The notes: generated by a model from the letters alone, not told the origin. Shown: positions 35,382 to 47,109, counted from the stretch's first letter. The stretch is DNA of 64,000 bases from Rhodanobacter sp. C03 (GCF_002001175.1 NZ_MUNT01000001.1:930001-994000); one strand, 5' to 3'. Translations and numbers: made by a program.

Positions 35382-37102
35382 GTGTTTCCCTGCATGGGCG
35401 AGTGCTCGTCCTGAGCATGCTGCTGGTTGGCAGTACGGCATTTGCCGCCGATGGCGCGCCGAAGACCACGCCGGCGCATGCTTCCGTACAGTTGCAGCAG
35501 CGTCCCGGCCACGCGGCGATTGCCAGTGCGAATTACCTCGCCACCAATGCCGGCCTCGAAGTGCTGGCCAAAGGCGGCAACGCGTTCGACGCGGCGGTCG
35601 CGGTGGCCTCGACACTGTCGGTGGTGGAGCCGGAGAGTTCGGGCATCGGCGGCGGCTTCATGGCCGTGCTGCATCGGGCGAAGGACGACCACGACATCTT
35701 CATCGACGCCCGCGAAACCGCGCCGGCGGCGGTGAACAGCAAGGATTATCTCAATCCTGACGGCAGCCCGAACCGCGATACCGCGCTGAAGGGGCCGCTC
35801 TCGGCCGGCATCCCCGGCGAACCGGCGGGACTGGTTCTCATCGCGAAGCGCTATGGCCGGCTGCCGCTGCAGCAGTCGCTGGCACCGGCGATCCGGACTG
35901 CCCGGGACGGCTTCCAGCCGGATGCCCGTCTGCGCGGCTCGATCGCCGAAGAGCAGAAAAACATTCAGCGCTGGCCAGCCGCGGTCGCCAAGTATCTGCC
36001 GGACGGCAAGCCGCCCGCCGAGGGCGCAATCTGGCGCGACCCGGATCAGGCGCACACCTGGGAGCTGATCGCCGCGCATGGCGATGACGGTTTCTATCAC
36101 GGCGAGACCGCGCAGAAGCTGGTCGACGCCGTACGTGCGGCCGGCGGCAACTGGACGCTGGCCGACCTCGCCAGCTACCGGGCGAAGGAGCGCACGCCGA
36201 TCGTGCTGAACTATCGCGGCTACCGCATCGTCACCGCACCGCCGCCGTCCTCCGGTGGCGTGGCGATCGCCGAGATCCTCAACATCCTGTCCGGCTTCGA
36301 TCTGACGAAGATGGACCAGGCGCATCGCGTGCACACCATCGTCGAGGCGATGCGTCGTGCGTTCCGCGACCACAACGATTATCTCGGTGATCCGGACTTC
36401 GTGAAGATGCCGCTGGACATGCTGCTGTCGCCGTACTACGCCGACGGCCTGCGCCAGGGCATCCTGCCAGACAAGGCCACGCCGTCGTCGATGCTGCCGC
36501 GCGCCGAGGCCAGCGAACCGGGCATGCACACCACGCATTTCTCGATCATCGACGCCGACGGCAACATGGCGGCGGTCACCTCGACGGTGAACTATGTGAT
36601 GGGTTCCACCTTCGTCGCCGCAGGCACCGGGGTGCTGCTGAACGACGAGATGGACGACTTCGCGCTGGTGCCGAACAAGCCGAACGTCTACGGCCTGCTC
36701 GGCAGCGCGGCGAACGCGCCGGCGCCCGGCAAGCGCATGCTGTCGTCGATGTCGCCGAGCATCGTGATCGGCGCCGACCGCACCGCGGTGATCGGCTCGC
36801 CCGGCGGCTCGACCATCATTACCCAGGTGCTCGAAGGCATCCTGCATTTCATCGACGGCGAGAGCGCACAGCAGATCGCCGCGCACAAGCGCTTCCACCA
36901 TCAGTACATGCCGGACGAGGTGATGGTGGAGGACGGCACGTTCGATCCGGCGACCAGCGATGCGCTGACCAAGATGGGCTACACGCTCAAGCAGCGCGAG
37001 TCGTGGGGCTTCATGAACGTGGTCACCTGGGATCGCAGGACCAACCGGCTCGATGCGGCCAGCGATCCGCGTCGGCCGTCGGGGCTGGGCAAGGTGCAGT
37101 AA
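35378..37102 (+). CDS. ggt: Gamma-glutamyltransferase (periplasmic)
   Basis: The enzyme hydrolyses glutathione and transfers gamma-glutamyl groups. The 574-residue precursor has a signal peptide cleaved after AFA (about residue 23). The autoprocessing site precedes the catalytic threonine in TTHFSIID (about residue 386), and other substrate-binding motifs are present (SGIGGGFM, APPPSSGGVA, SSMSPSIV, GSPGGSTI). Length is normal for the family. Confidence 0.95.
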   Translation: MSVSLHGRVLVLSMLLVGSTAFAADGAPKTTPAHASVQLQQRPGHAAIASANYLATNAGLEVLAKGGNAFDAAVAVASTLSVVEPESSGIGGGFMAVLHRAKDDHDIFIDARETAPAAVNSKDYLNPDGSPNRDTALKGPLSAGIPGEPAGLVLIAKRYGRLPLQQSLAPAIRTARDGFQPDARLRGSIAEEQKNIQRWPAAVAKYLPDGKPPAEGAIWRDPDQAHTWELIAAHGDDGFYHGETAQKLVDAVRAAGGNWTLADLASYRAKERTPIVLNYRGYRIVTAPPPSSGGVAIAEILNILSGFDLTKMDQAHRVHTIVEAMRRAFRDHNDYLGDPDFVKMPLDMLLSPYYADGLRQGILPDKATPSSMLPRAEASEPGMHTTHFSIIDADGNMAAVTSTVNYVMGSTFVAAGTGVLLNDEMDDFALVPNKPNVYGLLGSAANAPAPGKRMLSSMSPSIVIGADRTAVIGSPGGSTIITQVLEGILHFIDGESAQQIAAHKRFHHQYMPDEVMVEDGTFDPATSDALTKMGYTLKQRESWGFMNVVTWDRRTNRLDAASDPRRPSGLGKVQ

Positions 37103-37111
37103 GGTCAGGAC

Positions 37112-37987
37112 ATGGAACTGTTCTCGCTCCTCGGCAACTCGCAGCAACTGGATGGCGGCGCCATGTTTGGCAACGCGCCGAAGGCGCTGTGGTCGCGCTG
37201 GATTGCGCCGGATGAGCAGAACCGCATACCGCTGGCCTGCCGCTGCCTGCTGGTGAAGGACCTGGATGGCAGGAATGTGCTGTTCGAGACCGGTATCGGC
37301 GCGTTCTTCGAGCCGGCTTTGCGCGAACGTTATGGCGTGGTCGAGCCGCAGCATGTGCTGCTCGATTCGCTGGCGGCGGCCGGTCTGAACCACGAAGACA
37401 TCGACGTGGTGGTGCTGTCGCATCTGCATTTCGATCATGCCGGTGGCCTGTTGGCGGCATGGGAAAAAGATCTGCCGCCGCGACTGCTGTTCCCGGACGC
37501 GCGCTTCGTGGTGGGTGCCGAGCACTGGCGTCGCGCGCTCAAGCCGCATCTACGTGACCGTGCCTCGTTCATCCCGGAACTGCCTTCGCTGCTGGAAGCC
37601 AGCGGCCGACTGGAACTGGTCGAGGGCGAGTATTCGCAGACGCTTGGCAACGCCGTGCGCTTCAGTTTTTCGGATGGTCATACGCCTGGCCTGATGCTCG
37701 CCGAGGTCGCTGGCGTGGTGTTCTGTGCCGACCTGATCCCGGGTCGTTTCTGGGTGCATCTACCCATCACCATGGGCTACGACCGCTGGCCGGAGAAGCT
37801 GATCGACGAGAAACGCGCATTCCTGGACGACAAGCTGGCGCGTGGCGTGCGCCTGTTCTTCACCCATGACGATGATTGTGCGCTGGCGCGGGTGACGCGT
37901 GACGAGCGCGGTCGGTTTGGCACGGCTGACGAACAGCACGAGCTGCGTGGTGCGTCTTCGCCATCACTGGCTGGAGCGGCCCGATGA
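37112..37987 (+). CDS. MBL-fold metallo-hydrolase
   Basis: The 291-residue protein has the metallo-beta-lactamase signature HLHFDHAGG (about 104-112), further metal ligands at SDGHTPG and FCADLIP, and a final FTHDDDCAL. This set resembles AHL-lactonase-like hydrolases, but the substrate is unknown. It lies 9 bp after ggt and overlaps the next gene by 4 bp. Confidence 0.85.
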   Translation: MELFSLLGNSQQLDGGAMFGNAPKALWSRWIAPDEQNRIPLACRCLLVKDLDGRNVLFETGIGAFFEPALRERYGVVEPQHVLLDSLAAAGLNHEDIDVVVLSHLHFDHAGGLLAAWEKDLPPRLLFPDARFVVGAEHWRRALKPHLRDRASFIPELPSLLEASGRLELVEGEYSQTLGNAVRFSFSDGHTPGLMLAEVAGVVFCADLIPGRFWVHLPITMGYDRWPEKLIDEKRAFLDDKLARGVRLFFTHDDDCALARVTRDERGRFGTADEQHELRGASSPSLAGAAR

Positions 37988-39030
37988 AACTGGCCAGCCG
38001 GATCTCCGTGCACGATCTGATGTGCAATGTTGCCGGCGCGTTGCTGGTGCTTGCCGGCGTCGCGCTGATGGCCATGGTGGTGCGCAGTCAGCTCAATTAT
38101 CGTGCCGCCGCCGCGCGGCATGGCGGTGAAGTGGTTGACCTTGGCCACAACGCAAATCCACAGGCCGGCGAACACGGCACCATGGTGCGCCTTGTCGGAA
38201 CGCCACAGGTGGTTGAGGCGCCGCGCGATCCGGATTTCAACCTGCGGGTGAATACCCCGGTATTGGTACGTCACGTGGAAATGTTCCAGTGGCGCGAGAT
38301 ACACATTGGCGGCGATGTGCATTACGAGCTGGACTGGGTGGATCATCCGCTCGATGCCAGCCACTTCGAACAGCCGGCCGGACACACCAACCCTGCCAGC
38401 TTCCCGCTCAGTGGAAAGCAGTTCGATGCCGGATTGGTGCAGCTGGGTGGATTCAAGCTGTCGCCGCTGCTGCAGCATGCGCTGCCCGGTTCAGAGCAGG
38501 TTGCGCCGGATCCGAAGCTGTTGCCGGCGAATCTCGCGGCCAGTTTCAGTCCGTATCAGGGGCATCTGGTGACCAGCGCGGATCCTGGCGCCCCGCGACT
38601 CGGTGACCTGCGGGTGAGCTGGGACGACGTGCCGCTGCAGGAGGTTACCGTCGTCGCTCGCATCGACGGCGATCGACTGGTCGCCGCCGCCGATGCCGCC
38701 GACGGCAAGGGCTATGACGTGGAGATCGGTACGGTGCCGTTGCTCGACGTATTTCCCGATCTGCCGGTGCCACCGAAATTCGTGATGGCCAGCCAGCTGC
38801 TGGCCATCCTGCTGGCCGCGTTCGGTGCGTTCCTGTTGCTGATGGCGCATCGCCACCGCGGCGACGCGCTGCTGGCGCTGGCACTGGGCGCACTGGCCGT
38901 AGCTGCAGTGGCCAGCGTACTGTGGCTGGGCCACGACGCATTCATGCTATGCGCATGGGTTGTGGTTGCGCTGCTCAGCGTCGCCCTCGCGATCTGGCGT
39001 CTGCGGCGCCAGCCGCAGCTGGATCGCTGA
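37984..39030 (+). CDS. TMEM43-family membrane protein
   Basis: The 348-residue product has one N-terminal membrane helix (about 15-38), a large extracytoplasmic domain with [16 protein letters not shown] and the FPL-x-GKQFDAG region, and three to four helices in the last 100 residues, matching the bacterial TMEM43 (DUF1625) family. Its function in bacteria is unknown. It is translationally coupled to the MBL hydrolase. Confidence 0.8.
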   Translation: MKLASRISVHDLMCNVAGALLVLAGVALMAMVVRSQLNYRAAAARHGGEVVDLGHNANPQAGEHGTMVRLVGTPQVVEAPRDPDFNLRVNTPVLVRHVEMFQWREIHIGGDVHYELDWVDHPLDASHFEQPAGHTNPASFPLSGKQFDAGLVQLGGFKLSPLLQHALPGSEQVAPDPKLLPANLAASFSPYQGHLVTSADPGAPRLGDLRVSWDDVPLQEVTVVARIDGDRLVAAADAADGKGYDVEIGTVPLLDVFPDLPVPPKFVMASQLLAILLAAFGAFLLLMAHRHRGDALLALALGALAVAAVASVLWLGHDAFMLCAWVVVALLSVALAIWRLRRQPQLDR

Positions 39031-39067
39031 CGCATCGCGTGCTGGTCGTGCGCTGATCCAACCTGAT

Positions 39068-39634
39068 TCACTGTTTCCCGGCGTGCTCGATGAACCACAA
39101 TCCGGCGAACAATTTCGGGTCGATCGAATAGCCTTCGGCGGCGCGTGCGAACAGCCACGCGCCGGCTTCGCGGCGTGGTACCTCGTGCACCACGATGTTT
39201 TCGGTCTCGTCGCCACCGCCGGGCCCCACTTTTTCCAGCTCCCACGCGCGCACGAAGGTGATCATCTCGGTGCTCATGCCGGACGATGACGGGCCGCGAT
39301 GGACGAACTCCACCCGCTTGCAGCGGTAGCCGGTTTCCTCTTCCAGTTCGCGCTGTGCAGCGAGCAGCGCGCTCTCGTCGGCCTGCTCGACTTGATCACC
39401 GACCAGTCCGGCCGGCATCTCGATGGTGTTCTGCAGGATCGACACGCGGTACTGCTCGACGAACAGCACGTTATCGTCCGCTGTCACCGCCAGGATGATC
39501 ACGGCGCCGCCGGGATTGTTGCGCTCGGCATATTCCCAGCGGCCGCGTTTGCGCAAGCTCAGCCAGCGACCCTCGTACAGGGTTTCCTCTGGGGCACTGA
39601 CGTCGGCAGGAATGCGGTTGGCGGAATCATTCAT
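39068..39634 (-). CDS. NUDIX hydrolase
   Basis: The 188-residue product contains the NUDIX box region: GLVGDQVEQADESALLAAQRELEEETGY with the REx2EE core (R-E-L-E-E-E-T). It resembles ADP-ribose / NDP-sugar pyrophosphatases such as NudE-type enzymes. The annotated start is the ATG at 39634; the frame remains open to 40153 without protein-like content. It ends convergent to the TMEM43 gene. Confidence 0.9.
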   Translation of the reverse strand: MNDSANRIPADVSAPEETLYEGRWLSLRKRGRWEYAERNNPGGAVIILAVTADDNVLFVEQYRVSILQNTIEMPAGLVGDQVEQADESALLAAQRELEEETGYRCKRVEFVHRGPSSSGMSTEMITFVRAWELEKVGPGGGDETENIVVHEVPRREAGAWLFARAAEGYSIDPKLFAGLWFIEHAGKQ

Positions 39635-39728
39635 CGGTGATCGCGTGTTGAGGAAGGCTGGCGACCATGTTGACCGGTCCAGCCAACAGCGACAACAGCG
39701 GGCGGGTGGGTGACGTGTGCCGCCCGAT

Positions 39729-40634
39729 TCAGCGCAGCAACGCGCGCAGCCGACTGCGGGTGAATGCACCGAAGCGCAGTTGCTCGCACAGGCTGTCGAG
39801 CTGGCCGGGTTCCTGGCGCTTGCGTTGCAGTATTTCAATCGTGCTGGCGCCCGGGGCGTCCAGCGCGATGCGGGTAAGCCGGCGGTACAGCCGGGCCTGT
39901 TCGGCATGCTCGCGCAGTTTCGCGGCGCAGGTTGCCGCGCCGCGCAGGCGCAGGAAGGCCACTTCGTCGATGCGGTCGAGCAGGGTATCGAGGCTGCCGA
40001 AATGGCTGAGCAGAGCGGCGGCGGTCTTGGCGCCGATGCCAGGCACGCCGGGGATGTTGTCCACCGCGTCGCCACACAGCGCCAGATAGTCGGCCACCTG
40101 CTGCGGATGCACGCCAAGCTTCTCGTGCACGCCGGCCGGTCCCCAGCGCACACTGCGGGCGTAGTCCCACTGTTCGTCGTGTTCGCCCAGCAGCTGCCCG
40201 AAATCCTTGTCGGCGGAAACGATCACGCTGCGCCAGCCGAGTGCGCGCAGGTTCCACACCGTGCTGCCGATCAGGTCGTCGGCCTCGAAGCTGTGGTCGA
40301 TCATCAGGTGGATGCCGAGCGCCTCGGTGACCGCGCGGCACTGCACGAACTGCCGTTCCAGGTCGGGCGGCGGCAGTTCGCGGTTGGCCTTGTAGGGCGG
40401 ATAGATCGCGTTGCGGAACGAGCTGGTCAGCGAGGCGTCGAACGCCACCGCGATGTGTTCGGGCTGGACGCGCTCCAGCAGTTCGCACAGGAAGCGGGTA
40501 TAGCCGTGCACCGCGTTGACCGGATGGCCTTCCGCGTCGAAGAACTCGTCCGGCATCGAATGCCATGCGCGAAATACATACAGGCTGCCGTCGACCAGGT
40601 GGACGGCTGGAAGTCCGGTTGCAGGCGTACTCAC
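39729..40634 (-). CDS. 5'-3' exonuclease (flap-endonuclease-like)
   Basis: The 301-residue protein matches the PolI-type 5' nuclease / Xni family: FDASLTSSFR and YKANRELPPPDLE in the N-terminus, EADDLIGS, VSADKDFGQLL and the helix-3-turn-helix GVPGIGAKTAAALL. The metal-binding aspartates are present. It starts with GTG at 40634, whose sequence GTGA overlaps the nitroreductase stop, so the pair is translationally coupled. It lacks any polymerase domain. Confidence 0.92.
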   Translation of the reverse strand: MSTPATGLPAVHLVDGSLYVFRAWHSMPDEFFDAEGHPVNAVHGYTRFLCELLERVQPEHIAVAFDASLTSSFRNAIYPPYKANRELPPPDLERQFVQCRAVTEALGIHLMIDHSFEADDLIGSTVWNLRALGWRSVIVSADKDFGQLLGEHDEQWDYARSVRWGPAGVHEKLGVHPQQVADYLALCGDAVDNIPGVPGIGAKTAAALLSHFGSLDTLLDRIDEVAFLRLRGAATCAAKLREHAEQARLYRRLTRIALDAPGASTIEILQRKRQEPGQLDSLCEQLRFGAFTRSRLRALLR

Positions 40635-41200
40635 GGCGCCCAGGTGCTGAGCAGCTCGGCCAGCATCGGGCGATCGCGGTCGGGCACCTCGAACTGCGGC
40701 GTGCCCAAGTGCACGAAGCCGATCACGTGTTCGTGTTCCGCCAAGCCGAGCATCGCGGCCACCTCGTCGTCGTAGGCGGCCCAGCCGGTCAACCATTGCG
40801 CGCCATAGCCCAGCGCGTACGCGCCGAGCAGGATGCTGTAGGCGACATTGCCGGCGCACAGCTTCTGTTCGATCGCCGGCACCTTGCTGTCGGCGTGCAG
40901 GCAGGCGACGACCACCATTACCAGTGGCGCGAAGGTATAGCGCAGGCGTTCCTTCTCGAGTTTGGCCTCGGACATCTCGGGGTTGTTGTGGATCGCGATC
41001 GCGGCCAGCTGCTCGCCGAAATGCAGCTTCGCGTCTCCCTGCATGCGGATCAGCCGGAACGGCACCAGCTTGCCGTGGTCGGGTACGCGGATCGCCGCTT
41101 CGAGCAGCGCCTGCAGGCTCGCCTCATCCGGCGCCGGCTCGCCGAGCTGGCGTGATGGCACGGAATGGCGTTGCTGGAGCAGGGAGAGGTCGGCGGACAT
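40631..41200 (-). CDS. Nitroreductase family protein (YdjA-like)
   Basis: The 189-residue flavoprotein has a start with RHSVPSRQLGEPAPDE, AAIRVPDHGKLVPFRLI (FMN contacts) and the late motif LGTPQFEVPDRDRP, matching the short YdjA/TdsD nitroreductases. It is coupled to the downstream exonuclease gene. The physiological substrate is unknown. Confidence 0.9.
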   Translation of the reverse strand: MSADLSLLQQRHSVPSRQLGEPAPDEASLQALLEAAIRVPDHGKLVPFRLIRMQGDAKLHFGEQLAAIAIHNNPEMSEAKLEKERLRYTFAPLVMVVVACLHADSKVPAIEQKLCAGNVAYSILLGAYALGYGAQWLTGWAAYDDEVAAMLGLAEHEHVIGFVHLGTPQFEVPDRDRPMLAELLSTWAP

Positions 41201-41262
41201 GAATCAATTCTTTCGATGCGGGGATGCCCATGCTAACTGGCAGGCCAGCAACGCGCGAACCG

Positions 41263-42916
<1,654 letters not shown>

Positions 42917-42929
42917 GCGTCTGATAAAG

Positions 42930-42956
42930 AATCACCCCGCGCAAGGCGGGGTGATT
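42930..42956. terminator. Bidirectional terminator between pntAA and the DUF3106 gene
   Basis: AATCACCCCGC-GCAAG-GCGGGGTGATT is a perfect 11-bp stem ending in a T-rich tail on the plus strand and a short T-rich tail on the minus strand. It lies between convergent genes, so pntAA transcription probably ends here and does not reach pntAB. Confidence 0.8.
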
Positions 42957-42969
42957 TTCGTGACGCAAG

Positions 42970-43476
42970 TCAGCGCTCGCTAGGCTGTGGGCCGTTGTGG
43001 CCGGAACGCTTCAACCACTGCAGGCGCTGCTTGGGAGGGAGTGCCTGCCATTGGCGCATCAGCTGTTCGCGCTGTTTCGGTGGCAACTGCTGAAAGCGCT
43101 CGAAGGCGGCGTGCAGTTTTTCACGCTGTTCCGGTGGCAACTGGCGAAACTTGGTCTGGTTCACACGCGCCTGTTGGCGTTGCTCCGGTGTCATCTGCTG
43201 CCAGCGGCCGATGCGTTCGCGGATTTCCTCCTGCTTTGCCGGTGGCAGGGTGACCCAGTGTTCGGCCCATTGCAGCATGCGCGCCTGCCGGCGCGGCGGC
43301 AGCGTATTCCACTGTTCATGTAGTGGCGCCAGTATTTCGCGCTGGGCCGGATCAAGGCTGTTCCATGGGCGCGCCGGTGGTGGCGGCCCGTTCTGCGCAT
43401 GCAGGGGCGCGGCGATGACGCTGCCGAGCAAGGCGGCAAACAGCAGCGGCAGAATGGAACGAAGGTGTCGGATCAT
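42970..43476 (-). CDS. DUF3106 protein (exported, Pro/Gln/Arg-rich)
   Basis: The 168-residue product has a signal peptide ending around A-H-A (residue 27) and then repeats of the type LPPxQRxxL / QMTPEQRQQ about every 18-20 residues, the DUF3106 signature. Probably periplasmic. It is the last gene of a sigma factor operon and is often found in this arrangement in Xanthomonadales; its role is unknown. Confidence 0.88.
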   Translation of the reverse strand: MIRHLRSILPLLFAALLGSVIAAPLHAQNGPPPPARPWNSLDPAQREILAPLHEQWNTLPPRRQARMLQWAEHWVTLPPAKQEEIRERIGRWQQMTPEQRQQARVNQTKFRQLPPEQREKLHAAFERFQQLPPKQREQLMRQWQALPPKQRLQWLKRSGHNGPQPSER

Positions 43477-43479
43477 GGC

Positions 43480-43914
43480 TCAGCGGTTGGTGGATGGCGG
43501 CTGGCTGTTGTTTGCAGCCAGCCAGCCGTAGAAGTCGAGGTTCTGGTAGAGGTTCGGATCGGTCTTGTCGGCGTCGGGTGGCAGCTCGTTGTCGAGATCG
43601 GCGCTCGCGTCGGTCGGGTTGGCCACCTGGGTGCTCGAGGGTGCAGTGTGGCGTGGCAACGGCTGCCACACCATCAGTGCGGCCAAGGCGACTGCCGCGA
43701 ACGCGCCGGTCGGAATCAGCCAGCGGGCGGTGTGGTGTTGTGGCGCCTGCGAGGTGGCGAGCGCCTGCCGTCGCGCGGCACGCAGACGACCGGCAGTGAC
43801 CGGGTCGATACGCTGGGCGGCCTCGTGATAAAGCTCGCGGGCACGCTGTTCGAGTGGTTTTTGATGCCGGTTGTCAGGCCGGTTTTCCGTTCTGTTTTTA
43901 TGGGACGAGGTCAT
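43480..43914 (-). CDS. Putative membrane-anchored anti-sigma-like protein
   Basis: The 144-residue product has a basic cytoplasmic N-terminus (about 1-60), one membrane helix (LIPTGAFAAVALAALMVW, about 66-83) and a short periplasmic tail with NLYQNLDFYGWLAAN. It overlaps the sigma factor gene by 4 bp, the position where anti-sigma factors usually lie, and its topology fits. No zinc-binding anti-sigma motif is visible, so the role is inferred from context. Confidence 0.7.
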   Translation of the reverse strand: MTSSHKNRTENRPDNRHQKPLEQRARELYHEAAQRIDPVTAGRLRAARRQALATSQAPQHHTARWLIPTGAFAAVALAALMVWQPLPRHTAPSSTQVANPTDASADLDNELPPDADKTDPNLYQNLDFYGWLAANNSQPPSTNR

Positions 43915-44561
43915 CGCCAGTCCTCCAGTTGATCGCGCAGATGATGCATCGCGCGCGACAGATGAGTCTTTACGCTGCCTTCGGAGCAGCCCATGGCTTG
44001 CGCGGTCTCCGCCACATCCAGCCCTTCCAGCATGCGCAGCATGAACGCCTCGCGCTGGCGCTGCGGCAGTTGCCTCACCGCGGCGGCCATGTCGGCATAC
44101 GACTGCGCGTCGTGCAGCCGGTCGAGCGGGCCGGGGCCCTGGTCGGCAGGCTCCCATGTGGGCAGCTCGTCACCATCGTCATCGCGGCCGCCACCGAGCC
44201 AGCCCACCACGATCGAGCGCACCTTGCGACGGCGCTGCAGATCGACGATGCGTCGGCGCAGGATGCCCCAGAACAGCGGGGCCCATTCCGTGGCAGGCCG
44301 CTCGCGGTAATGCTTGACCAACCGCAGCATGGCGTCCTGCACCGCGTCCATGGCGTCTTCGCGCTGGCGCAGCTGCAATTCGGCCATGCGGAACGCACGA
44401 CGTTCCACTTGGGCCAGAAACGCGTCCAGCGTGGCGGGGGTTTCGCGCGCATCCTCAAACAGCTGCGCACCGAGCGTGCCGGCTACGCTGCTCATGGCCG
44501 CCGCATCCGCATCGTCAGGTGACGCATCCTCGGGCTCCATCGGTTCGATTCCCGTGTTCAA
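43911..44561 (-). CDS. ECF-type RNA polymerase sigma factor
   Basis: The 216-residue product contains region 2 (REDAMDAVQDAMLRLVKHY, about 65-83, then PLFWGILRRRIVDLQRR) and region 4 (LPQRQREAFMLRMLEGLDVAETAQAMGCSEGSVKTHLSRAMHHL). A long acidic N-terminal extension (about 35 residues) precedes region 2, so the real start may be a later methionine. It is translated just before a putative anti-sigma gene. Confidence 0.9.
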   Translation of the reverse strand: MNTGIEPMEPEDASPDDADAAAMSSVAGTLGAQLFEDARETPATLDAFLAQVERRAFRMAELQLRQREDAMDAVQDAMLRLVKHYRERPATEWAPLFWGILRRRIVDLQRRRKVRSIVVGWLGGGRDDDGDELPTWEPADQGPGPLDRLHDAQSYADMAAAVRQLPQRQREAFMLRMLEGLDVAETAQAMGCSEGSVKTHLSRAMHHLRDQLEDWR

Positions 44562-44645
44562 CGCGGCAGACTCGCATGGGTTGACTCACATCCGTATGAT
44601 GCAGCCACAACGTCCTGGCGGGCGGCTCTCATAGGGGATGGGGTC

Positions 44646-44951
44646 ATGATCGACGGTTTCCTGGCGCTGTATATCTTCATGCTGGCCGCATTTACCGGCT
44701 ATGAAATCATCGCGCGGGTGCCGGTGATCCTGCACACGCCGCTCATGTCGGGATCCAACTTCGTGCACGGCATTGTGCTGGTTGGGGCGATGATTGCGCT
44801 AGGCCATGGGCAAACGCCGTTCGAGACCGCGATCGGCTTCATCGGCGTCCTGCTGGGCGCCGGCAACGCCGCTGGCGGCTACGTGGTGACCGAGCGGATG
44901 CTGGAGATGTTCAAGCCGAGCAAGCCGGACGCCGGCAAGGGAGCTCACTGA
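44646..44951 (+). CDS. pntAB: NAD(P) transhydrogenase alpha subunit, part 2
   Basis: This is the small membrane subunit (101 residues, about three helices) that completes the alpha part of split-type transhydrogenases. The core contains FTGYEIIARVPVILHTPLMSG and SNFVHGIVLVGAM in adjacent pieces, the conserved TPLMSGSN region. A strong GGGGATGGGG lies just before the ATG. It overlaps the pntB start by one base. Confidence 0.94.
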   Translation: MIDGFLALYIFMLAAFTGYEIIARVPVILHTPLMSGSNFVHGIVLVGAMIALGHGQTPFETAIGFIGVLLGAGNAAGGYVVTERMLEMFKPSKPDAGKGAH

Positions 44952-46429
44952 TGAGCTGGCTGCAGACCGTGATCAAGGCCTGTTATTTCCTCGCCGCGCT
45001 GCTGTTCATCCTGGGTCTGAAACGCATGAGTTCGCCGCGCACCGCGCGGGGCGGCATCGTGTGGGCGGGCTACGGCATGCTGCTGGCGGTGCTGGCCACG
45101 TTCTTCCTGCCCGATATGCATAACCTCGGCCTGATCATCGCCGCCGTGGTGATCGGCGTCGGTGCGGCTTGGTGGAGTGGCAAGCGGGTAGCGATGACCG
45201 ACATGCCGCAGATGGTGGCGCTCTACAACGGCATGGGCGGCGGTGCGGCGGCGGCGATCGGCGCGGTCGAACTGATCGGCTACGTGCACAGTTACGTGTT
45301 GCTGCATCCGGCCGGCGTTCCCGACACCTCGCCGCTGCGACCGGAAAGCTGGGCGAGCAATGCGGTATCGACGCTGGCGGCCGTGAGTTTACTGTCGCCA
45401 GTTGAACTGGCGCTTGGCGTGCTCGGCGCACTGATTGGTGCGGTGAGTTTCTCCGGTTCGCTGATCGCGTTCGCCAAGTTGCAGGGCTGGCTGGACAAGC
45501 GTTTCGTGTTTGCCGGTCAGCGTGTGGTCAATATGCTGTTGCTGGCTGCGGCGGTGCTGATCGGCATCGCGCTGGTCAGCGGTCATGCCAGCCTGCCGTT
45601 GATCGTGGCGTTCTTCGTGCTGGCCCTGCTGTTCGGCCTGATGATGACGCTGCCGATCGGCGGCGCCGACATGCCGGTGGTGATCTCGCTGTACAACGCG
45701 TTCACCGGACTGGCGGTGGCGTTCGAGGGTTTCGTGCTGGGCAACGAGGCGATGATCATCGCCGGCATGGTGGTCGGTGCCGCCGGCACGCTGCTGACCC
45801 AGTTGATGGCCAAGGCGATGAACCGCTCGATCGGCAACGTGCTGTTCGGCAGTTTCGGCGCCGCTGGCGGCGAGGCGCAGGAAATCGAAGGCGCGCAGAA
45901 GCCGGTCGATGCGGCCGACGCGGCGGTGATGATGGCCTATGCCGAGCGCGTGGTGATCGTGCCTGGCTACGGCCTGGCGGTGGCGCAGGCGCAGCACAAG
46001 GTGTGGGAGTTCGCCCAGCTGCTGATCAAGCGCGGGGTCAAGGTGAAGTTCGCGATCCACCCGGTGGCCGGCCGCATGCCCGGCCACATGAACGTGCTGC
46101 TGGCCGAGGCCGGCGTGCCGTACGACCTGATCGCCGACATGGACGACATCAATCCGGAGTTCCCGGCCACCGACGTGGCGCTGGTGATCGGTGCCAACGA
46201 CGTGGTCAATCCGCTGGCCAAGACCGATCCGGCGTCGCCGATCTACGGTATGCCGATTCTCGACGTGAGTGCGGCCAAGCACGTGATCGTGATCAAGCGC
46301 GGCAAGGGCACCGGCTTTGCCGGCATCGAGAATGCGCTGTTCTACGCTGACAACACGCGCATGTTGTACGGCGACGGTCAGGCTGCGATGGGTGAACTGG
46401 TGACCGAGCTGAAGGCGATCGACGCCTGA
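44951..46429 (+). CDS. pntB: NAD(P) transhydrogenase beta subunit
   Basis: This carries the membrane proton channel and the NADP(H)-binding domain III. The 492-residue product has nine or so hydrophobic helices (to about 270) and then the NADP-binding domain: VVIVPGYGLAVAQAQH, VKFAIHPVAGRMPGHMNVLL, ALVIGANDVVNP and VIKRGKGTGFAG. It is coupled to pntAB. Confidence 0.96.
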   Translation: MSWLQTVIKACYFLAALLFILGLKRMSSPRTARGGIVWAGYGMLLAVLATFFLPDMHNLGLIIAAVVIGVGAAWWSGKRVAMTDMPQMVALYNGMGGGAAAAIGAVELIGYVHSYVLLHPAGVPDTSPLRPESWASNAVSTLAAVSLLSPVELALGVLGALIGAVSFSGSLIAFAKLQGWLDKRFVFAGQRVVNMLLLAAAVLIGIALVSGHASLPLIVAFFVLALLFGLMMTLPIGGADMPVVISLYNAFTGLAVAFEGFVLGNEAMIIAGMVVGAAGTLLTQLMAKAMNRSIGNVLFGSFGAAGGEAQEIEGAQKPVDAADAAVMMAYAERVVIVPGYGLAVAQAQHKVWEFAQLLIKRGVKVKFAIHPVAGRMPGHMNVLLAEAGVPYDLIADMDDINPEFPATDVALVIGANDVVNPLAKTDPASPIYGMPILDVSAAKHVIVIKRGKGTGFAGIENALFYADNTRMLYGDGQAAMGELVTELKAIDA

Positions 46430-46437
46430 GTCATTGG

Positions 46438-46956
46438 TCAGCCGCGATCAGCTGCGATGACGGGTGCGCGTTTGCGCGGTGCGCGCCAGGCCAGCCATGC
46501 AGCCAACACGATGCCCAGCACCGCCCAGACGAGGTCGGCCGGGGATAGCGCCAGTCGCGCCAGCTGCCACAGCATGCCGATACCGGCCGTGCGCAACGCA
46601 TCGATCAGGCCCATGCCCATATTGCCGGCAATCTGCACGGCGGCGATCAGCACGTTGACGTAGACCGCTGCCAGCGCGGTGGCGACGGCCGCCAGCAGCG
46701 CGGCGGCCCGACCCGGTGCACGCACGCCATTGCGTATCGTCCAGGCCAGCAAGGTGCCGAACAGCAGCACCAGCCATGGCAATGGATGGCCCAGGTACAG
46801 CGTCACGACCATCCACGTCGCACCGGCCGCCAGTCCCAGCATGGCGGCGATGAACAGGGCGAACACGAACAACAGCACAGTGCGCGCGCTCATCGGCGAC
46901 CATACGGCGGGACAGCTGGGAACATGGGTTTGTCCATCGGGCAAAGTAGCCATCAT
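46438..46956 (-). CDS. Hypothetical membrane protein
   Basis: The product has about 172 residues and four or so membrane helices (for example LLFVFALFIAAMLGLAAGAT and LAAVATALAAVYVNVLIAA) and a basic end (RAPRKRAP). No family was recognised. Starts at 46956, 46953 or 46893 (MSARTV) are possible; none has a strong ribosome binding site. It is convergent with pntB, with 8 bp between stops. Confidence 0.6.
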   Translation of the reverse strand: MMATLPDGQTHVPSCPAVWSPMSARTVLLFVFALFIAAMLGLAAGATWMVVTLYLGHPLPWLVLLFGTLLAWTIRNGVRAPGRAAALLAAVATALAAVYVNVLIAAVQIAGNMGMGLIDALRTAGIGMLWQLARLALSPADLVWAVLGIVLAAWLAWRAPRKRAPVIAADRG

Positions 46957-47109
46957 AACGTGCATCAGGCTGGCGGCATGCAGCCCGAATCCTTGAGTTC
47001 CATGGTTTCGACCTGATCTGGAACAAGCAGGGCCGCGCGGCGGGCGGCATAATAGACAGCTTGGGTTCGACGCACGGTCGTGCCCGCAGATACGGGATTG
47101 GCGAGTGGC

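Noticed and set aside
35264..37549. 761-codon open frame on the minus strand
   Set aside because: It is antisense to ggt and the MBL gene and has no recognisable domain; a codon-bias shadow.
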